64,000 nucleotides of DNA, from positions 81,109,256 through 81,173,255 of the forward strand of contig OX235271.1 of NCBI GenBank assembly GCA_944472155.2, in the 5' to 3' direction. The DNA is from Trichobilharzia szidati (lineage: Eukaryota > Platyhelminthes > Trematoda > Strigeidida > Schistosomatidae). The first letter of the stretch is position 1; the number at the start of each line of letters is the position of its first letter. The position numbers were made by a program, and so were the translations under genes. Under the pieces are notes generated by a model. It made no database searches, was not told the DNA's origin, and saw only the letters and a program-made list of their open reading frames with translations. Below, in pieces: positions 10,891-21,275 of this stretch.

Positions 10891-11156
10891 AAAATATAAA
10901 TAAAATTAAAATAAAATTAGCCAGAGGAATTTGTCCACATTTACAGTATAAAGTCAAAAATATTCTAAGTACAATATGAGAGTAATAAGTATAATAATAA
11001 TAACAGTGAGTTTGTTTCAAACAGTACTGTCGATTCAGTTTGGAAATTAGTGAATCTAATGTTCTGTTGACATAGTATAGTAAGGAGAAAGACAAAAAAT
11101 AACAGTTATAACACATCTTAAATGAAGTTTGCACTTATGAGAAAATAAACAAATAG
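10891..11156. other. Unassigned AT-rich spacer
   Basis: Nothing recognisable. ORFs here are AT-rich, with no known motif. Confidence 0.4.
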
Positions 11157-11420
11157 TAGATGGTTGGAGGAAATCGGCAGAAAGCCTTGGACCTAGGTTT
11201 TGTGCTAGTTGGCACTCATCAGCAAGGCGTATCTGCAACCTTGAAGGAACTTATGTCCCTTCTGAGATTCGAACCCACGTCATCCAGTGCTGCAGTCAGA
11301 GACATTACCACTGAGCTATTCAGGCTCGCGATTGACCTTGACTGATAGAATTCAGTCTGCACCGAAGATTGCACCAGACACACTAGAATAGTTACTGACT
11401 AGTGTCCAATCAAAAATAAA
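11157..11420 (-). repeat. S2 SINE with near-complete hammerhead
   Basis: Read on the minus strand: TTTTTGATTGGACACTAGTC end, head with TAGCTCAGTGGTAATGTCTC and GGGTTCGAATCTC, CTGACTGCAGCACTGG (GCA anticodon-like loop), then the hammerhead region at 11184-11228, then a short tail to CCTCCAACCATC. This is the best S2 copy in the window. Confidence 0.85.
11184..11228 (-). ncRNA. S2 hammerhead ribozyme, one core change
   Basis: Minus strand: stem I GCCTTG pairs with CAAGGC (six of six), the core CTGATGA is intact, stem II GTGC...GCAC pairs four of four, stem III is CCTAGG, and the cleavage-side TC follows. The only core defect seen is AAAA where GAAA is required, so the G12 equivalent has become A. 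This is the domain order of the hammerhead in schistosome SINE-like repeats (Sm-alpha type). Confidence 0.8.
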
Positions 11421-11424
11421 CAGA

Positions 11425-12140
11425 TAAAATGGTGGGTTCGAATTCCGTTAGAATGCGATAGATAACTTTGAAGGTACTATTTCTGTCCACTTGGTCACCG
11501 CTATCAATCAAATGATTCAAAATAGAACTTCTTATAGATTTTATTTGGCTTTTTTCGAACTATGGGGGAAGATGCTCATTAATGCGTTTGTTGAGCTGTC
11601 TAGTTGTTCGCCTTATATAACTCGAACAGAATTCGAACCCGCCTTTTACACATAGCCGAAGCTATGGGAATTAATTCGAGAGAACAATCCTAGTCTTTGC
11701 ATACAAAAGAAGTTTGTTCTACCTTTGTCTCTCCCTTGGCCTAGATAAATTCTAATTAAAACCCTCTCACCCTTTCTTATTTTCCATTTCCCTCGTACTT
11801 TTATGATATTTATTTAAACTCTGATTATCTGTCCACTTCACCTTAAGTATTACTTAACTTTTAAGATTTGACCTAATTTATTTATTGAATTTGTCTACAT
11901 ATACACAATTACTACCTTCGTTATTCTTATCACCACCTGCATAAACCTTATTATCATTATTTTTTATCATTATAACCACTGTTATTACTGATGTTCAAAG
12001 CTTTTACCACATTATTATTATTTGATCCACAAAATCACCGTCGTTGGTTAAATTTCTATATATAAATCTATGTAAATTAGAGTAAAGCCTGAAGAAGATC
12101 TAACTGAAAACAACAGTACTGTTCGTTTACATGTCTTGTT
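11425..12140. pseudogene. PLE-A fragment with internal inversion
   Basis: Positions 11445-11630 encode a GIY-YIG piece on the minus strand (YIRRTTRQLNKRINEHLPP). From 11635 the same domain's C-terminal end appears on the plus strand (IAEAMGINS, then SLHTKEVCST). The two halves thus face opposite ways at about 11632. The plus-strand 3' UTR runs to a hammerhead at 12085-12130. Stops are frequent and no reverse transcriptase is present. Inverted junctions of this kind recur in PLE copies throughout the window. Confidence 0.75.
12085..12130 (+). ncRNA. Hammerhead ribozyme-like end of PLE-A
   Basis: CTGAAGA (12089-12095), short AG...CT stem II, GAAA (12106-12109), stem III AACA pairing TGTT (12120-12123) and C at 12124 as cleavage base. 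Stem I pairs only four positions with one G-U. The order and stem III match the better copy at 17856-17901. Confidence 0.6.
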
Positions 12141-12385
12141 CTAATTTATAAACCTCATTAAATAATTCATTTTATGGTGATATATATATTACAACGTAAA
12201 CAGTTGATAACATCTACATATGTGTGGTTCAGTCAATGCAGTCAAATCCTTTCAGCAGTTCCGATTACGATACACCTATGAGGATTCAGTTCATGAACCA
12301 GTAAAACAGCTGCCCAAATTCATGTGGATAACGAGAAACAGTGATTGATTTGAACAATGTCCACATAATATACTGCATACCTCAA

Positions 12386-12630
12386 TGTGCGTCGGTGGCA
12401 TAGCGCTTAGCACGCTCGCCGACCATGCACATGGTCCGGGGTTCGATCCCCGGCCGACGCACTCCTTTACCTCGCTAAGCCAGTAATAAAGTTGGTAAAG
12501 AGGGAAGGTTGAGCATGAGACTAGCAACCCTACCCTGTAAAAATAAACACTGCTACAGAAACTTCAGGCCTCTAGCTTGAAGCCCTATGTTCCACTGGGA
12601 ACGTGAAGGAATAAAAAATAAAAAAACCTC
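12386..12630 (+). repeat. S3a SINE, best-preserved copy
   Basis: The head at 12389-12460 is tRNA-like: acceptor arms GCGTCGG and CCGACGC pair seven of seven, an A-box-like TGGCATAGCGC, and a GC-rich T arm around GGTTCGATCCC. The body follows (CTCCTTTACCTCGCTAAGCC, GGGAAGGTTGAGCATGAG) and ends TTGAAGCCCTATGTTCCACT and GGGAACGTGAAGGAATAAA. This end closely matches the RTE-3 end at 25142-25180 (TTGAAGCCCTCCGTTCCACT and TGGAACTCAAAGGAATAAC). Sharing a 3' end with a LINE is how many SINEs recruit LINE enzymes. Confidence 0.85.
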
Positions 12631-12639
12631 AATGTTGGT

Positions 12640-13640
12640 TCACTCAGTCTTGTCAAACATCTTTAATTTGTATCAGATACTATAGGAGAATCAATCTAGG
12701 CTCAGCTACACATTCTCCGACGTTCTATCAAAGTGCATAGTACTCAGATAACATCACGCCTAATAAACATGTGGATATATGAAATTGATCAATGAATTAA
12801 AAATGGCCACGCAAATTAAAGGTAGGATGTTAGGATGGGGAGGTGATCAATATGAGTACAAGTGGAAAGAATCATAAGTAAAACTACACAAACAACTAAT
12901 CACAATGAAGGTCATCGTAGGAAACATCCTTAGAGAATTCCCAAAGCTCAGTTCCTGTTGAAGTTAATACTGAAGATGTTATCCAAGCGAACAATAAAAG
13001 CTTCGAAATTACAACCATCCAGCTCAGGGAACACAACAACACTGAAAATTGTACATTTATCGTGGAGTGGAGTTATTATTAATATATGAAACACTAAATA
13101 AGGTATGAAATAAACACAGTGATGTATTTTTCGGTTTAAGGCGCTTACTACATGAGTAAACAAAGAATGAAAACATCGAGGAAAATTACTTAAGGAAATA
13201 AGTTACAAATTAAACTGTCCACATTTCTTTCAAAGTTCTTGATAAATGGATGAGATATAATCTTGTAAAAACAACATTATTGCATATAATCTTTGTTGGC
13301 AGATTGTATATTTAGAATACATTTTATCAATGTTTCTGATGTAGAGAAATAAGCGAAAGACTAGCAAAATAGTGTTTACTAAAGAAATGGGCTGGTTGTC
13401 GACTACTTTCATTCCATCAAAACAGCCAAAAGAGAAGGTATAACCAAGTAGCATTAGACTGCTGTCCTACTAAATATTGAAAACAAGATGTTGGACTCGA
13501 AACAAGATATTGATTTACTAATGATAAGATATGATAATGAAGAGTTTTAAATTGAATGCAGTCGTTGGTGAATAATGCGGAAAAGTACCAAACTAGAAGG
13601 GAACAATTATCCAGCATTTCTCCTTTCTTAATGGATATTT
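12640..13640. other. Unassigned spacer
   Basis: AT-rich with short ORFs lacking motifs. No repeat family recognised. Confidence 0.45.
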
Positions 13641-13699
13641 ATATCTGGTGTTGTTCAATAAGGGAAACTACTATGAAGCGAATAATGTTACTGAGATCT

Positions 13700-13940
13700 T
13701 GTGGAAGATAAACCTCCATTATCATTGGTTCAGCGGTAAAGTGCTTGCTAACCACACATGTCATCAGGAGATCGACTTCTAAACCGCTTAACTGGTAGTA
13801 AGCCCGGAAAACAGGGAATGTTGGGCATGAGACTAACACCTCCATCCCCTGGAAAGGAATAATACTACTGTTACTGCAACTTCAAAAAGCTCAAAGCTTG
13901 AAGCTCTATGCTCCACCTGGAAAACAAAGAAACAGAATAA
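13700..13940 (+). repeat. Decayed S3a SINE
   Basis: GGTTCAGCGGTAAAGTGCTT resembles the S3 head. AGGGAATGTTGGGCATGAGA and AAAGCTTGAAGCTCTATGC resemble body and tail. The B box is lost. Confidence 0.6.
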
Positions 13941-14169
13941 AGATAAGGAGTAATAAATCAGTAAACAACAGTCACATAGATGAGATAAGATTATCATTTG
14001 GATGATGTTGCATGTAGTTCCAAACATTTTTAGAATTTGACCTTCTTCGAACTTTGGCATGTAGAAATGCCTGGTTCAATTTAACTCAATCTAATAGTCA
14101 TTTATATCTACTGCTTTGATGCTGTAAATTTATTACAAGAAGCAAATTATTATAAAAATTAAATTATTT

Positions 14170-14595
14170 ATCATTTAGGATTTCATCATGAGCTGACATC
14201 GGTTACAGAACCATTGGAAAACCTAGGAGTACTGGACAGCCAGCTGTTTTGTCATAGTGTGTGGTTCATCGGCAGTACACACCCACTGGGTTTCGAACCC
14301 AGGACCTACCGGTTACAAGGTTATCTCGTAGACCATTCAGGCACTGGGGTTCGACTCAGTGACCAGCCCATGAATTCTAACTTTTACCAGTTCGTGATTT
14401 AGTGCGATCACCAACTAATGTCATCGGTGGGACATCCATCTTCACACTTGAATGGATGGACTTCACTGGTCAGGACTTCTCACTAGAACTGCAGGAAACT
14501 ATGTCCTGTAGCAAGTCACGAACTGATATAAATCCGGGGTTAGACTCGTGAAAACAAATCTAATCCTTACAAACCAACTCTTGAAAATTAAAATT
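14170..14595 (-). repeat. S1 SINE, long form
   Basis: Minus sense: the 5' inverted tail (14515-14590, CTTACAAACCAA on the plus strand), a 5' block containing GTGGGACATCC and CACTAGAACTGCAGGAAACT, the tRNA-like head with B box near 14290-14300, the hammerhead-like arm (CAGCTGTTTTGTCA on the plus strand) and the tail to 14170. This copy shows the S1 5' block that most copies lack. The tail at the left is of the AGGATTTCATCATGAGCTGA type, whereas the right end is of the TAAGGATTAG type. Confidence 0.75.
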
Positions 14596-14599
14596 ATGT

Positions 14600-14925
14600 C
14601 AGAAACTGTATTGAGGTACACGTATGAAATAGTCCTTTGGTTTTAATTGTCATTTAAATGCATATAAAAAGTATAAACATTAAGAACATAGGGGAAAATG
14701 TGAATGTGTTGTTCAAAATGTGAATGGACAGTTTTGTGACCTGCTTGTGTACTAATAATCAATAAAAATATAAGTTTCAAGGGATGAGTGTAGTTATTGG
14801 TGTGAGGGAAATATGAAGAGCACAAAAAATATAGACAAACAAATGGAGTACTATGATTTAAAGTTCAAGGCTGACAAATGAATACTATAGTAAAATAATG
14901 TGAAATACTCCCTCCCATATCATGA
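14600..14925. other. Unassigned spacer
   Basis: No feature recognised. Confidence 0.4.
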
Positions 14926-15153
14926 ACTAAAAGTCACCTGACACCTTTATAATACCTTGAACTGACTTGTCAGTTTTCCTTCTCCACATAATGACTAATC
15001 ATCACTGTCATTGTATCACATATCACAATATTTTGGTAATTGTATTCAATTCAGCACGTTTGTCAACCTACCACTAATCTGTTAATCTGCATTAAAACCG
15101 TGTTCGCCACATAACTTGTATTATTGCAATGATAAATATTATAGGTCAATCTG

Positions 15154-15193
15154 AACGAAGAATATTCCTTTCAGTAAATGCTCTTCAGGTTCT
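15154..15193 (-). ncRNA. Hammerhead ribozyme-like end of inverted PLE-C arm
   Basis: Minus strand: GAAC (15190-15193) pairs with GTTC (15154-15157) as stem I. CTGAAGA lies at 15183-15189, GAAA at 15170-15173, stem III AGGA pairs TCTT with one G-U, and the base before stem I is C at 15158, as hammerheads need. Stem II is weak. Confidence 0.6.
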
Positions 15194-16257
15194 TACGATA
15201 ATAAAATATAATATTTGTTATCGTTACGATAATGATTAGTCATGCGGCAGATACATAGTTACGTAGACTAACTGATTAGTTATCGTAGGGTGTCAAAATA
15301 AATAGTCGTATTTGTGTGATAAACGTGCTAGGCTGAATTCACTTACAAAATATTGTGAAATGGGAATGGGAGACAATGGTGATGATTAGTCACAACGGAT
15401 TCGTAGAATGTGGGCTGGAAAAATTGACAAGTCAATTCAAAGTTATAAATGGTGTCAAGTGAGTGGCCTGCACAAAGTATCGAAAGCTCGATTCTGTCAC
15501 ACTCGATCGATACTGGACATCGTATCTACGCCAGCACAGCTTCCATGGTTATATACCAAATTCCGAAGTCTCTATCTCGTACAGTTTGCTTACGTCTCCT
15601 ACACATAGATGAAGCTGTTGCAATAAGATCGACTAAACCGAAGGTTTGTATCCAAAAAGAACACGTCCAGACTCTGCTCCTACCGCGGCCAAACTTGAAT
15701 TAATCATTCTTCTTCTCACCAGGAGTGCCTCTTCCCCTTATCCCTCTTGAGTTTTTTCTTTTTCTTTGCTTATGATTACAATAATAATTTATATCCTTCA
15801 TTCAAACATTCTCTCAATACAATCGAATTTTCCATTTATACTATCCGGACTTATTATTTGTGATATTATCTCTTTTCTCAATATATGCCTCCACCTGTTT
15901 CATTTCACACATTCATTATTTCATGATGAACCTCTTGTTGCAGTCTCACTATCTCCTCTTTGATACATACTACTTTGTACTAGCCACTCACCTGACACCT
16001 TTTATAACCTTGAACTGAACTTGACAATTTTTCCTACCCGACATCCCACGAAACCATCTCTTATGACTAATCACCACCATTGTCTCCCATTCCCATTTCC
16101 CAATATTTTGTAACTGAATTCAGCCTAGCACGTTTGTCGCACAAATACTTTTTATTTTGTCACCCCATAACTAATCTGTTATTCTACGTTAAAAATGTAT
16201 CCGCCGCATAACTGACCATTATTGTAACGCCAACAAGTATCATATTTTATAATCGCA

Positions 16258-16305
16258 AGATCCTGGAGAGAATTTACTGAAAAGAATATTCTTTCTTCAG
16301 AGTGA
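16258..16305 (+). ncRNA. Hammerhead-like remnant, 3' end of PLE-C
   Basis: CTGGAGA (16263-16269), GAAA (16279-16282) and the self-complementary AAGAATATTCTT correspond to the motif at 15154-15193. The core A-to-G change would abolish activity. Confidence 0.5.
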
Positions 16306-16539
16306 CTTTAAAAATAAAGTAGTCCTGTAACTGAACCGTCATCAAATAGTGGAGACAAGCTTAACTTAGTGTTAATCCAAATGGTGACGAACAATATTGA
16401 CGATGTAAAGTATATTAGGTAAAACGGAGTCAGGAGGGCACAATAAAACATGAAATTTTGAACTGAATAAGGTCCCACTTGACCTATTGGTAGGCCACGG
16501 TAAACAAAGAGAATGAAAATACTTTACCAAGTATTGGTT

Positions 16540-16935
16540 TTGCAGGGATTTTGTTTGATTGGATGGAAGATTTCATCATGTGCTGACATCAGTGGTTCTC
16601 TAACTGACAGTAAGTGACTCATCTACTAAAACTGATAAAATATGCGGCCAAACGACCTTGAACGAATCACTCATATTCTTCCATGTAAAAAGAGTGATTT
16701 ACTATGTGTATTTACAGGATAGTACATATATACATTGTCTACGGTATCGCATTGTAAGCAGAAGGTCCTGGGTTCGAACCCCGAAGTGTGGATGAATACT
16801 GCCCAAGAGTTCCAAAATAGGCTGACAAAACAGCTAGCTGTCCACCACTCCCAGGTTTTCCAATGGTTCTATAACTAATGTCAGCTCATGATGAAATCCT
16901 CCAACTAATCAAACAAAATCCCTACAGACCAGTGC
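16540..16935 (+). repeat. S1 SINE pieces in inverted arrangement
   Basis: An inverted tail fragment (16540-16640, GTAGGG-like end reading GCAGGGATTTTGTTTGATTGG) is followed, after about 100 bp, by a plus-sense head (B box GGGTTCGAACCCCG near 16772), a decayed hammerhead arm (GACAAAACAGC) and a tail ending AATCAAACAAAATCCCTACA. Confidence 0.65.
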
Positions 16936-16939
16936 TTGA

Positions 16940-17829
16940 AAAAATACATATATCCTCTGCAAAAATATTGAATAGTGGAGCGATAAATTTAAAGCCCAAA
17001 GAGTTGAAATGAACAGTTCATGTGAAATAGCAGAGGAAACATGAAACGAAGACAAAAGAATATGGCACAATATGGAAGGCAATGGGTAAATTGTGATTTT
17101 ACTGCACCCGTGCATCAAGTTGCCATAAACAACTCCCCCCATTACCGTTCTACCATTACATTAGAAATACGTCGCAAATTGATAGAAAATAGAATTCATG
17201 ACTTGCTAGACTCCAGTCCAGTAGAGCACATTTTTAGAAGGTTCAAGGTTAAATTCCTCGTGAACATGATGGTGTGGATTGGCTTATGGAAAGTTCTAAA
17301 TTGGGGTGAAAAATTCGTACAATTCGCCTTTTTATTTACAATATTCCCCCAGATGACTTCAGTTGGTATCTCAAGATTTAGATAAGCTATTGTTCTTGTT
17401 GAAACGGAATCACCATCAGAAGAAGTAATGAAAATAACAAAAAATGAGAATATTGTTAATTAGCATACTTATTAATGTATGATTGTTGGGTATAGCTTTT
17501 GGCAAACTGCTCATAGAATGTGCTCTATGTGTAATTGTGTGACAGTTAGTTGAAATCAAACTGTTTGAAAGAATCACTTAGAAATTATTTAAACCTATTA
17601 ATGTGGTAAGTTTGACGTCAGAGAATGACATTTGAGAACATGTGGCAAACAAAATTTGAGCATCAGCGTGTATGTCAACCATGATAATGTCAAAAATCGT
17701 CATTAATCGTTCAATAACTCAGCAGGTAGGTGAAATGATTATCAAAAAAGGTTTATATTTGCTTAGATTAATGGAGTTATGTAGTCATCTGTCATATGAA
17801 TGACGGGTACAAGAGTCTGTACTATTTTT
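16940..17829. other. Unassigned spacer
   Basis: Contains a 114-codon plus-strand ORF (17041-17385) without recognisable motifs. Nothing else identified. Confidence 0.4.
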
Positions 17830-17855
17830 AAAGATACCATTTTAGAACAACACAT

Positions 17856-17901
17856 TTAAGCGAACAATATTGTGTTTTCAATTAGATCTCATCAGGCTTA
17901 A
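17856..17901 (-). ncRNA. Hammerhead ribozyme at the PLE-A terminus
   Basis: Minus strand, 46 nt: stem I TTAAGC (17896-17901) pairs six of six with GCTTAA (17856-17861). The core CTGATGA (17889-17895) and GAAA (17876-17879) are canonical. Stem II GAT...ATT pairs with one G-U. Stem III AACA pairs TGTT, ending in UC (C at 17862) at the expected cleavage site. All invariant core positions that I can check are present. Hammerheads in Penelope-like elements are established. This copy is minimal, with short stems II and III. Activity is inferred. Confidence 0.85.
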
Positions 17902-18019
17902 CTCTAATATATATAAGTTTACAAATCAAAATTCAAATATAAACCAATCATGGTGTTTTGTCTATAGGATAATACGATGGTGAATATAAATTGTGCAATT
18001 AGTCATAATAGTAGTAATG

Positions 18020-21000
18020 AAAAGTCTCGAAAACTGACCTTGGCGGCCTGTTTGAACATTTTGGGCTACCATATTCCATGTACATTTTGCATCTATTTAC
18101 TCATATTTTGTTGGTGTTTACATTTAAAATTATGCATTCTAATCGTATCATTCACTCTCGGGATTATATAAAATGCTTAAAACCTAAAAACTTTCATATT
18201 TGCAATAAACTCAAGAAAAAGCACCATGGTGGTTGGCAACGTGCTTTAAAATCTACACCCATACATCAAACTACTGCTCCGGTTATCGTTAGTACGAACT
18301 GTCGGTCACTGCCTAACAAAATTCTGGATTTTCAGTCCCTGTTGTTGTCCGAAACTTATCATAATACTGGTATTGTAACTCTACAAGAAACCTGGCTTCA
18401 TGACTCATATGATGACAATATAGTATCTTTAAATGATTTTAATGTATTCCGACAAGACCGTGTTTGTTCCAAGAAAAAATGCGGCGGTGGAGTAGCTACA
18501 TTTATTCACTCAAAATGGTCTATTTCTAACAATGTTTGTTTCAAATTCTCGAATGACTACATTGATTGCATCACTGTCAGATGTCGCCCGAGACACTTGT
18601 CAAAATACAAATTCATTTATATTTCTAATGTTTATGTCTCTCCTGGCTGTACCATATCGGATTTATCTATGTTCGCAGATGAATTCACCGCTTTTGCTGC
18701 AGCTTGTTTCGAGAACTCTTTATCAATAGTGACTGGCGATTTTAACTCTTGTGATCACTCCTTCCTTATATCACTTGGCCATGACAATATTGTTAACTTT
18801 GCTACCCGTCTCGAAAAAACACTAGATCTAGTATTCATCAATGATGTTGGTATATATGAAGCTCGCAAACGTGCTCCTGTATTGAACTCTGACCACTGCA
18901 TCATACGTGTACTGCCTAAAATATATTCCAAATCACACAAACGTGTCTTCTCTCACCTCTACAGTAAATTTCAACGGAGATGCTACTCACAAGATAATCT
19001 AAGCAAACTCAGATGCATGTTGATAGATACTAACTGGGACCTATTTACAGAACAAACATTAAATGACACAATCACAAACACCACAGATTATCTTAAATTC
19101 TGTTTGGAAATATGTTGTCCTAAAGAAACATTATTCACTCGTTTTGACCGTTTCTCTTCTCCATATCTCAAAAAGCTCCGTAGAGATAAAGAACTGTTGT
19201 TCAAAACAAATGATAAGTCAGGTGTAAAAAAGCTAAATCCTCTGATAAAACTCGAAATGCACAGACTAAATGTTTTATACAACCAAAGATTTTTGTCATG
19301 TAAAACCCCTTCTAGTTTATGGAAACTTTTTAAAGAAATAACTAGCGGTAAGCGGTGTAATTCTGTACAATCTCTTAATGTTAATAATCTTAATAAGTCT
19401 TTCATACGCTCCTCTGACGATATCCTTCCTAATGATACAAATCACATAGACAATAATTTTAATGGTTTTAATACCCTTGATGTGCTTAAATGTCTCCGTT
19501 CTCTTAAGCCTTCCCAAAGCCTTGGTCCTGATGGCGTACCTGCCATTGTCCTCAGGAACTGTGCTGATATTTTGTGTTACCCTCTTACTAATATTTTTAA
19601 TGCTTCCTTTTCCAGTAATGTTCTACCTTCTGCATGGAAAAACATTAAAATTGTCCCTATACCAAAACAATCTTCTGGTACCGATAGTAAATTTAGGCCT
19701 ATTGCAATTACTTCTCCTTTTTTAAAATTGATGGAAAAACTACTTTTACTTCGTCTTGAACCTTCATTGAAAGCTTTTAATGACCCTAAGCAATTTGCAT
19801 ATAAACATGGTAGAAGTACCTTGGATGCTGCGGTTGTCTTATATCATAATGTTGTTTCTTGTTTAGACAAAGGTGCCAAATATGTCCGTGGTGCTTTCCT
19901 AGACTACACATCTGCGTTTGACTCTGTACCTAGGGGCCTTTTATTAAATAAGCTCTCCTTGACGCACACAGCATCCTGGGCTAAGAGTTGGTTGCATTCT
20001 TATTTTTCTGATAGAATGCAGTATACTGCATATAATGGCAAATCTTCTTCTGCTTTGCTTACAAAAGCCGGTGTTCCTCAAGGTGCCGTCCTCTCTCCCT
20101 TTCTTTTTTCTTTCTTCTTACATGACCTGCCACATTTAAACGAAACCAATTTTGTCAAATATGCTGATGATCTGACTGTATCACTGCCTATCACTTCTGA
20201 GTCTGACTGCTCCAAACTTAATAGCTTTTTGTTGGACATCAGCATGTGGTCTAAGTCAAATGGTCTTATGTTAAATCCTTCCAAATGTCAGGCAGTTAAC
20301 TTTACCTTCAACCATCGACGTGACATACATGAACTAGTTAGTTCCCATGATGCCTGTAGCATAGATGGTACAGAAATTGAAACCAAATCAAGCATTAAAT
20401 ACCTTGGATTAGTTCTTTCCTCGGACCTTTCATGGTCATCTCACATTTTATTGGTCTCTAAGAAAATGTTTCGTCTTACCTTCTACATTAAAAAGTTAAG
20501 ACAACAAGGTATCAGCCAACCTTTAGTTCTGCGATTTTTAAACTCCTGTATTTTACCCATTTTACTTTATTGTTCTCCATTAATCTTTCCTGGGCTTCTT
20601 AAAAAAGACTATGCCGTATTACGAAGGGTATTAAATGCTGTGAGTAGGGCTTGTGGTTTGCCACTGCGTGATCTCGCCAATACCATAGTCGAGAGACACG
20701 TAAATTCCTGTAAAAATTGGGCAAAGGCCGTACTGTCAGACCCTCTGCACCCTCTTTATTCACAATTATCCCCTTGTATCTCATCAGGTAGAACGAGAAG
20801 TCAATATAAGAAATTATATGCTCGTACCACTAAGTACAAAAATTCTACAATACCGTACTTAGCCCGTATTTTATGTGATGAAGACACTGTTAGACGTGAA
20901 ACATATAAGTTACTATGTAATTAGCATAGTGAATCGACCCTTTCATTGTTCATCTTTCTGTAATTCTATGGTGTCACCCTTTCTATCGTTTAATTATAAC

Positions 21001-21275
21001 TTTGCTATTTTTATTTTAGTTGTTATTACTATTATTACTATAATTTTATATTTTTCTCCTTATCCTCTACTGTAATTGCTACATAGCTCCTATAAAAACG
21101 TTTTGTTATCATTATTATGTATTAATTATTCCGTTTATCTACTTTTTTTGTTTGTTGTTGTCGTTTTTGAGTAAATTAGATGCAATACTGTACTGAATGC
21201 TGAAAATTCCTTGCTGTATCATTAATACTGTTTTTGGAATAAAGCAAAATTATTATTATTATTATTATTATTAAT
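18020..21275 (+). mobile_element. CR1/Jockey-like LINE, insertion with intact ORF
   Basis: Boundaries come from the interrupted PLE-A arm: it breaks after GTAGTAATGA (18019) and resumes at the TAATAATAATTATAG region near 21275. The element is about 3.25 kb, with a short leader, one long ORF (18078-20924), a 3' UTR of about 320 bp and an (ATT)n tail after TTTTTGGAATAAAGC. No separate ORF1 is present, so the 5' end may be truncated before ORF2. A target duplication cannot be read because the flank is itself TAA/ATT repeat. Confidence 0.85.
18078..20924 (+). CDS. Non-LTR retrotransposon endonuclease/reverse transcriptase
   Basis: The 948-residue ORF is uninterrupted. It starts with about 65 basic, hydrophobic residues of unclear role. 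The Met at 18078 is the first, but a later one such as the M of MHSNR could be used. An apurinic-like endonuclease domain follows (about residues 68-300): STNCRSLPNKI, LQETWLHD, GGGVATF, VTGDFN near 218 and SDHC near 271. The reverse transcriptase (about 470-770) shows GPDGVPAIVLRN, FRPIAITSPFLKLMEKLL, GAFLDYTSAFDSVPR, GVPQGAVLSPFLFSFFL and the catalytic YADD near 694-697. The C-terminal part ends with a conserved tract also found at 59235-60221. No frame break or missing catalytic residue is evident, so the copy may be young. It nicks DNA and reverse-transcribes its own RNA there. Family: CR1/Jockey group, inferred from domain order and the short-repeat tail. Confidence 0.93.
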   Translation: MYILHLFTHILLVFTFKIMHSNRIIHSRDYIKCLKPKNFHICNKLKKKHHGGWQRALKSTPIHQTTAPVIVSTNCRSLPNKILDFQSLLLSETYHNTGIVTLQETWLHDSYDDNIVSLNDFNVFRQDRVCSKKKCGGGVATFIHSKWSISNNVCFKFSNDYIDCITVRCRPRHLSKYKFIYISNVYVSPGCTISDLSMFADEFTAFAAACFENSLSIVTGDFNSCDHSFLISLGHDNIVNFATRLEKTLDLVFINDVGIYEARKRAPVLNSDHCIIRVLPKIYSKSHKRVFSHLYSKFQRRCYSQDNLSKLRCMLIDTNWDLFTEQTLNDTITNTTDYLKFCLEICCPKETLFTRFDRFSSPYLKKLRRDKELLFKTNDKSGVKKLNPLIKLEMHRLNVLYNQRFLSCKTPSSLWKLFKEITSGKRCNSVQSLNVNNLNKSFIRSSDDILPNDTNHIDNNFNGFNTLDVLKCLRSLKPSQSLGPDGVPAIVLRNCADILCYPLTNIFNASFSSNVLPSAWKNIKIVPIPKQSSGTDSKFRPIAITSPFLKLMEKLLLLRLEPSLKAFNDPKQFAYKHGRSTLDAAVVLYHNVVSCLDKGAKYVRGAFLDYTSAFDSVPRGLLLNKLSLTHTASWAKSWLHSYFSDRMQYTAYNGKSSSALLTKAGVPQGAVLSPFLFSFFLHDLPHLNETNFVKYADDLTVSLPITSESDCSKLNSFLLDISMWSKSNGLMLNPSKCQAVNFTFNHRRDIHELVSSHDACSIDGTEIETKSSIKYLGLVLSSDLSWSSHILLVSKKMFRLTFYIKKLRQQGISQPLVLRFLNSCILPILLYCSPLIFPGLLKKDYAVLRRVLNAVSRACGLPLRDLANTIVERHVNSCKNWAKAVLSDPLHPLYSQLSPCISSGRTRSQYKKLYARTTKYKNSTIPYLARILCDEDTVRRETYKLLCN

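Larger units (their letters stand above)
14930..16310 (+). pseudogene. PLE-C: GIY-YIG C-terminus flanked by direct and inverted terminal arms
   Basis: The coding remnant 15420-15703 (plus) contains SSILSHSIDTGHRIY, then SLSRTVCLRLLHIDEA, RSTKPKVCIQKEHVQ, the C-terminal end of a PLE GIY-YIG protein, with one frameshift near 15450. The terminal sequence occurs three times: 14930-15150 plus, 15150-15395 minus (inverted), and 15980-16310 plus at the 3' end, sharing CCTGACACCTTT, GACTAATCATCACC and CAGCACGTTTGTC. The inverted and 3' copies each end in a hammerhead-like motif. Direct plus inverted terminal copies are a known trait of Penelope elements. Confidence 0.8.

Noticed and set aside
12389..12460. 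A functional tRNA gene (cloverleaf-like, perfect 7-bp acceptor stem)
   Set aside because: The same head occurs about ten times, always followed by the S3 body and tail. The anticodon and T arms have non-standard lengths. It is a SINE head.
12085..17901. Treating the hammerheads as satellite or viroid-like RNA genes
   Set aside because: They lie at ends of recognisable PLE copies and are not in tandem arrays.
18532..20784. Several 60-105 codon ORFs on both strands
   Set aside because: They overlap the intact LINE ORF in other frames and have no motifs.
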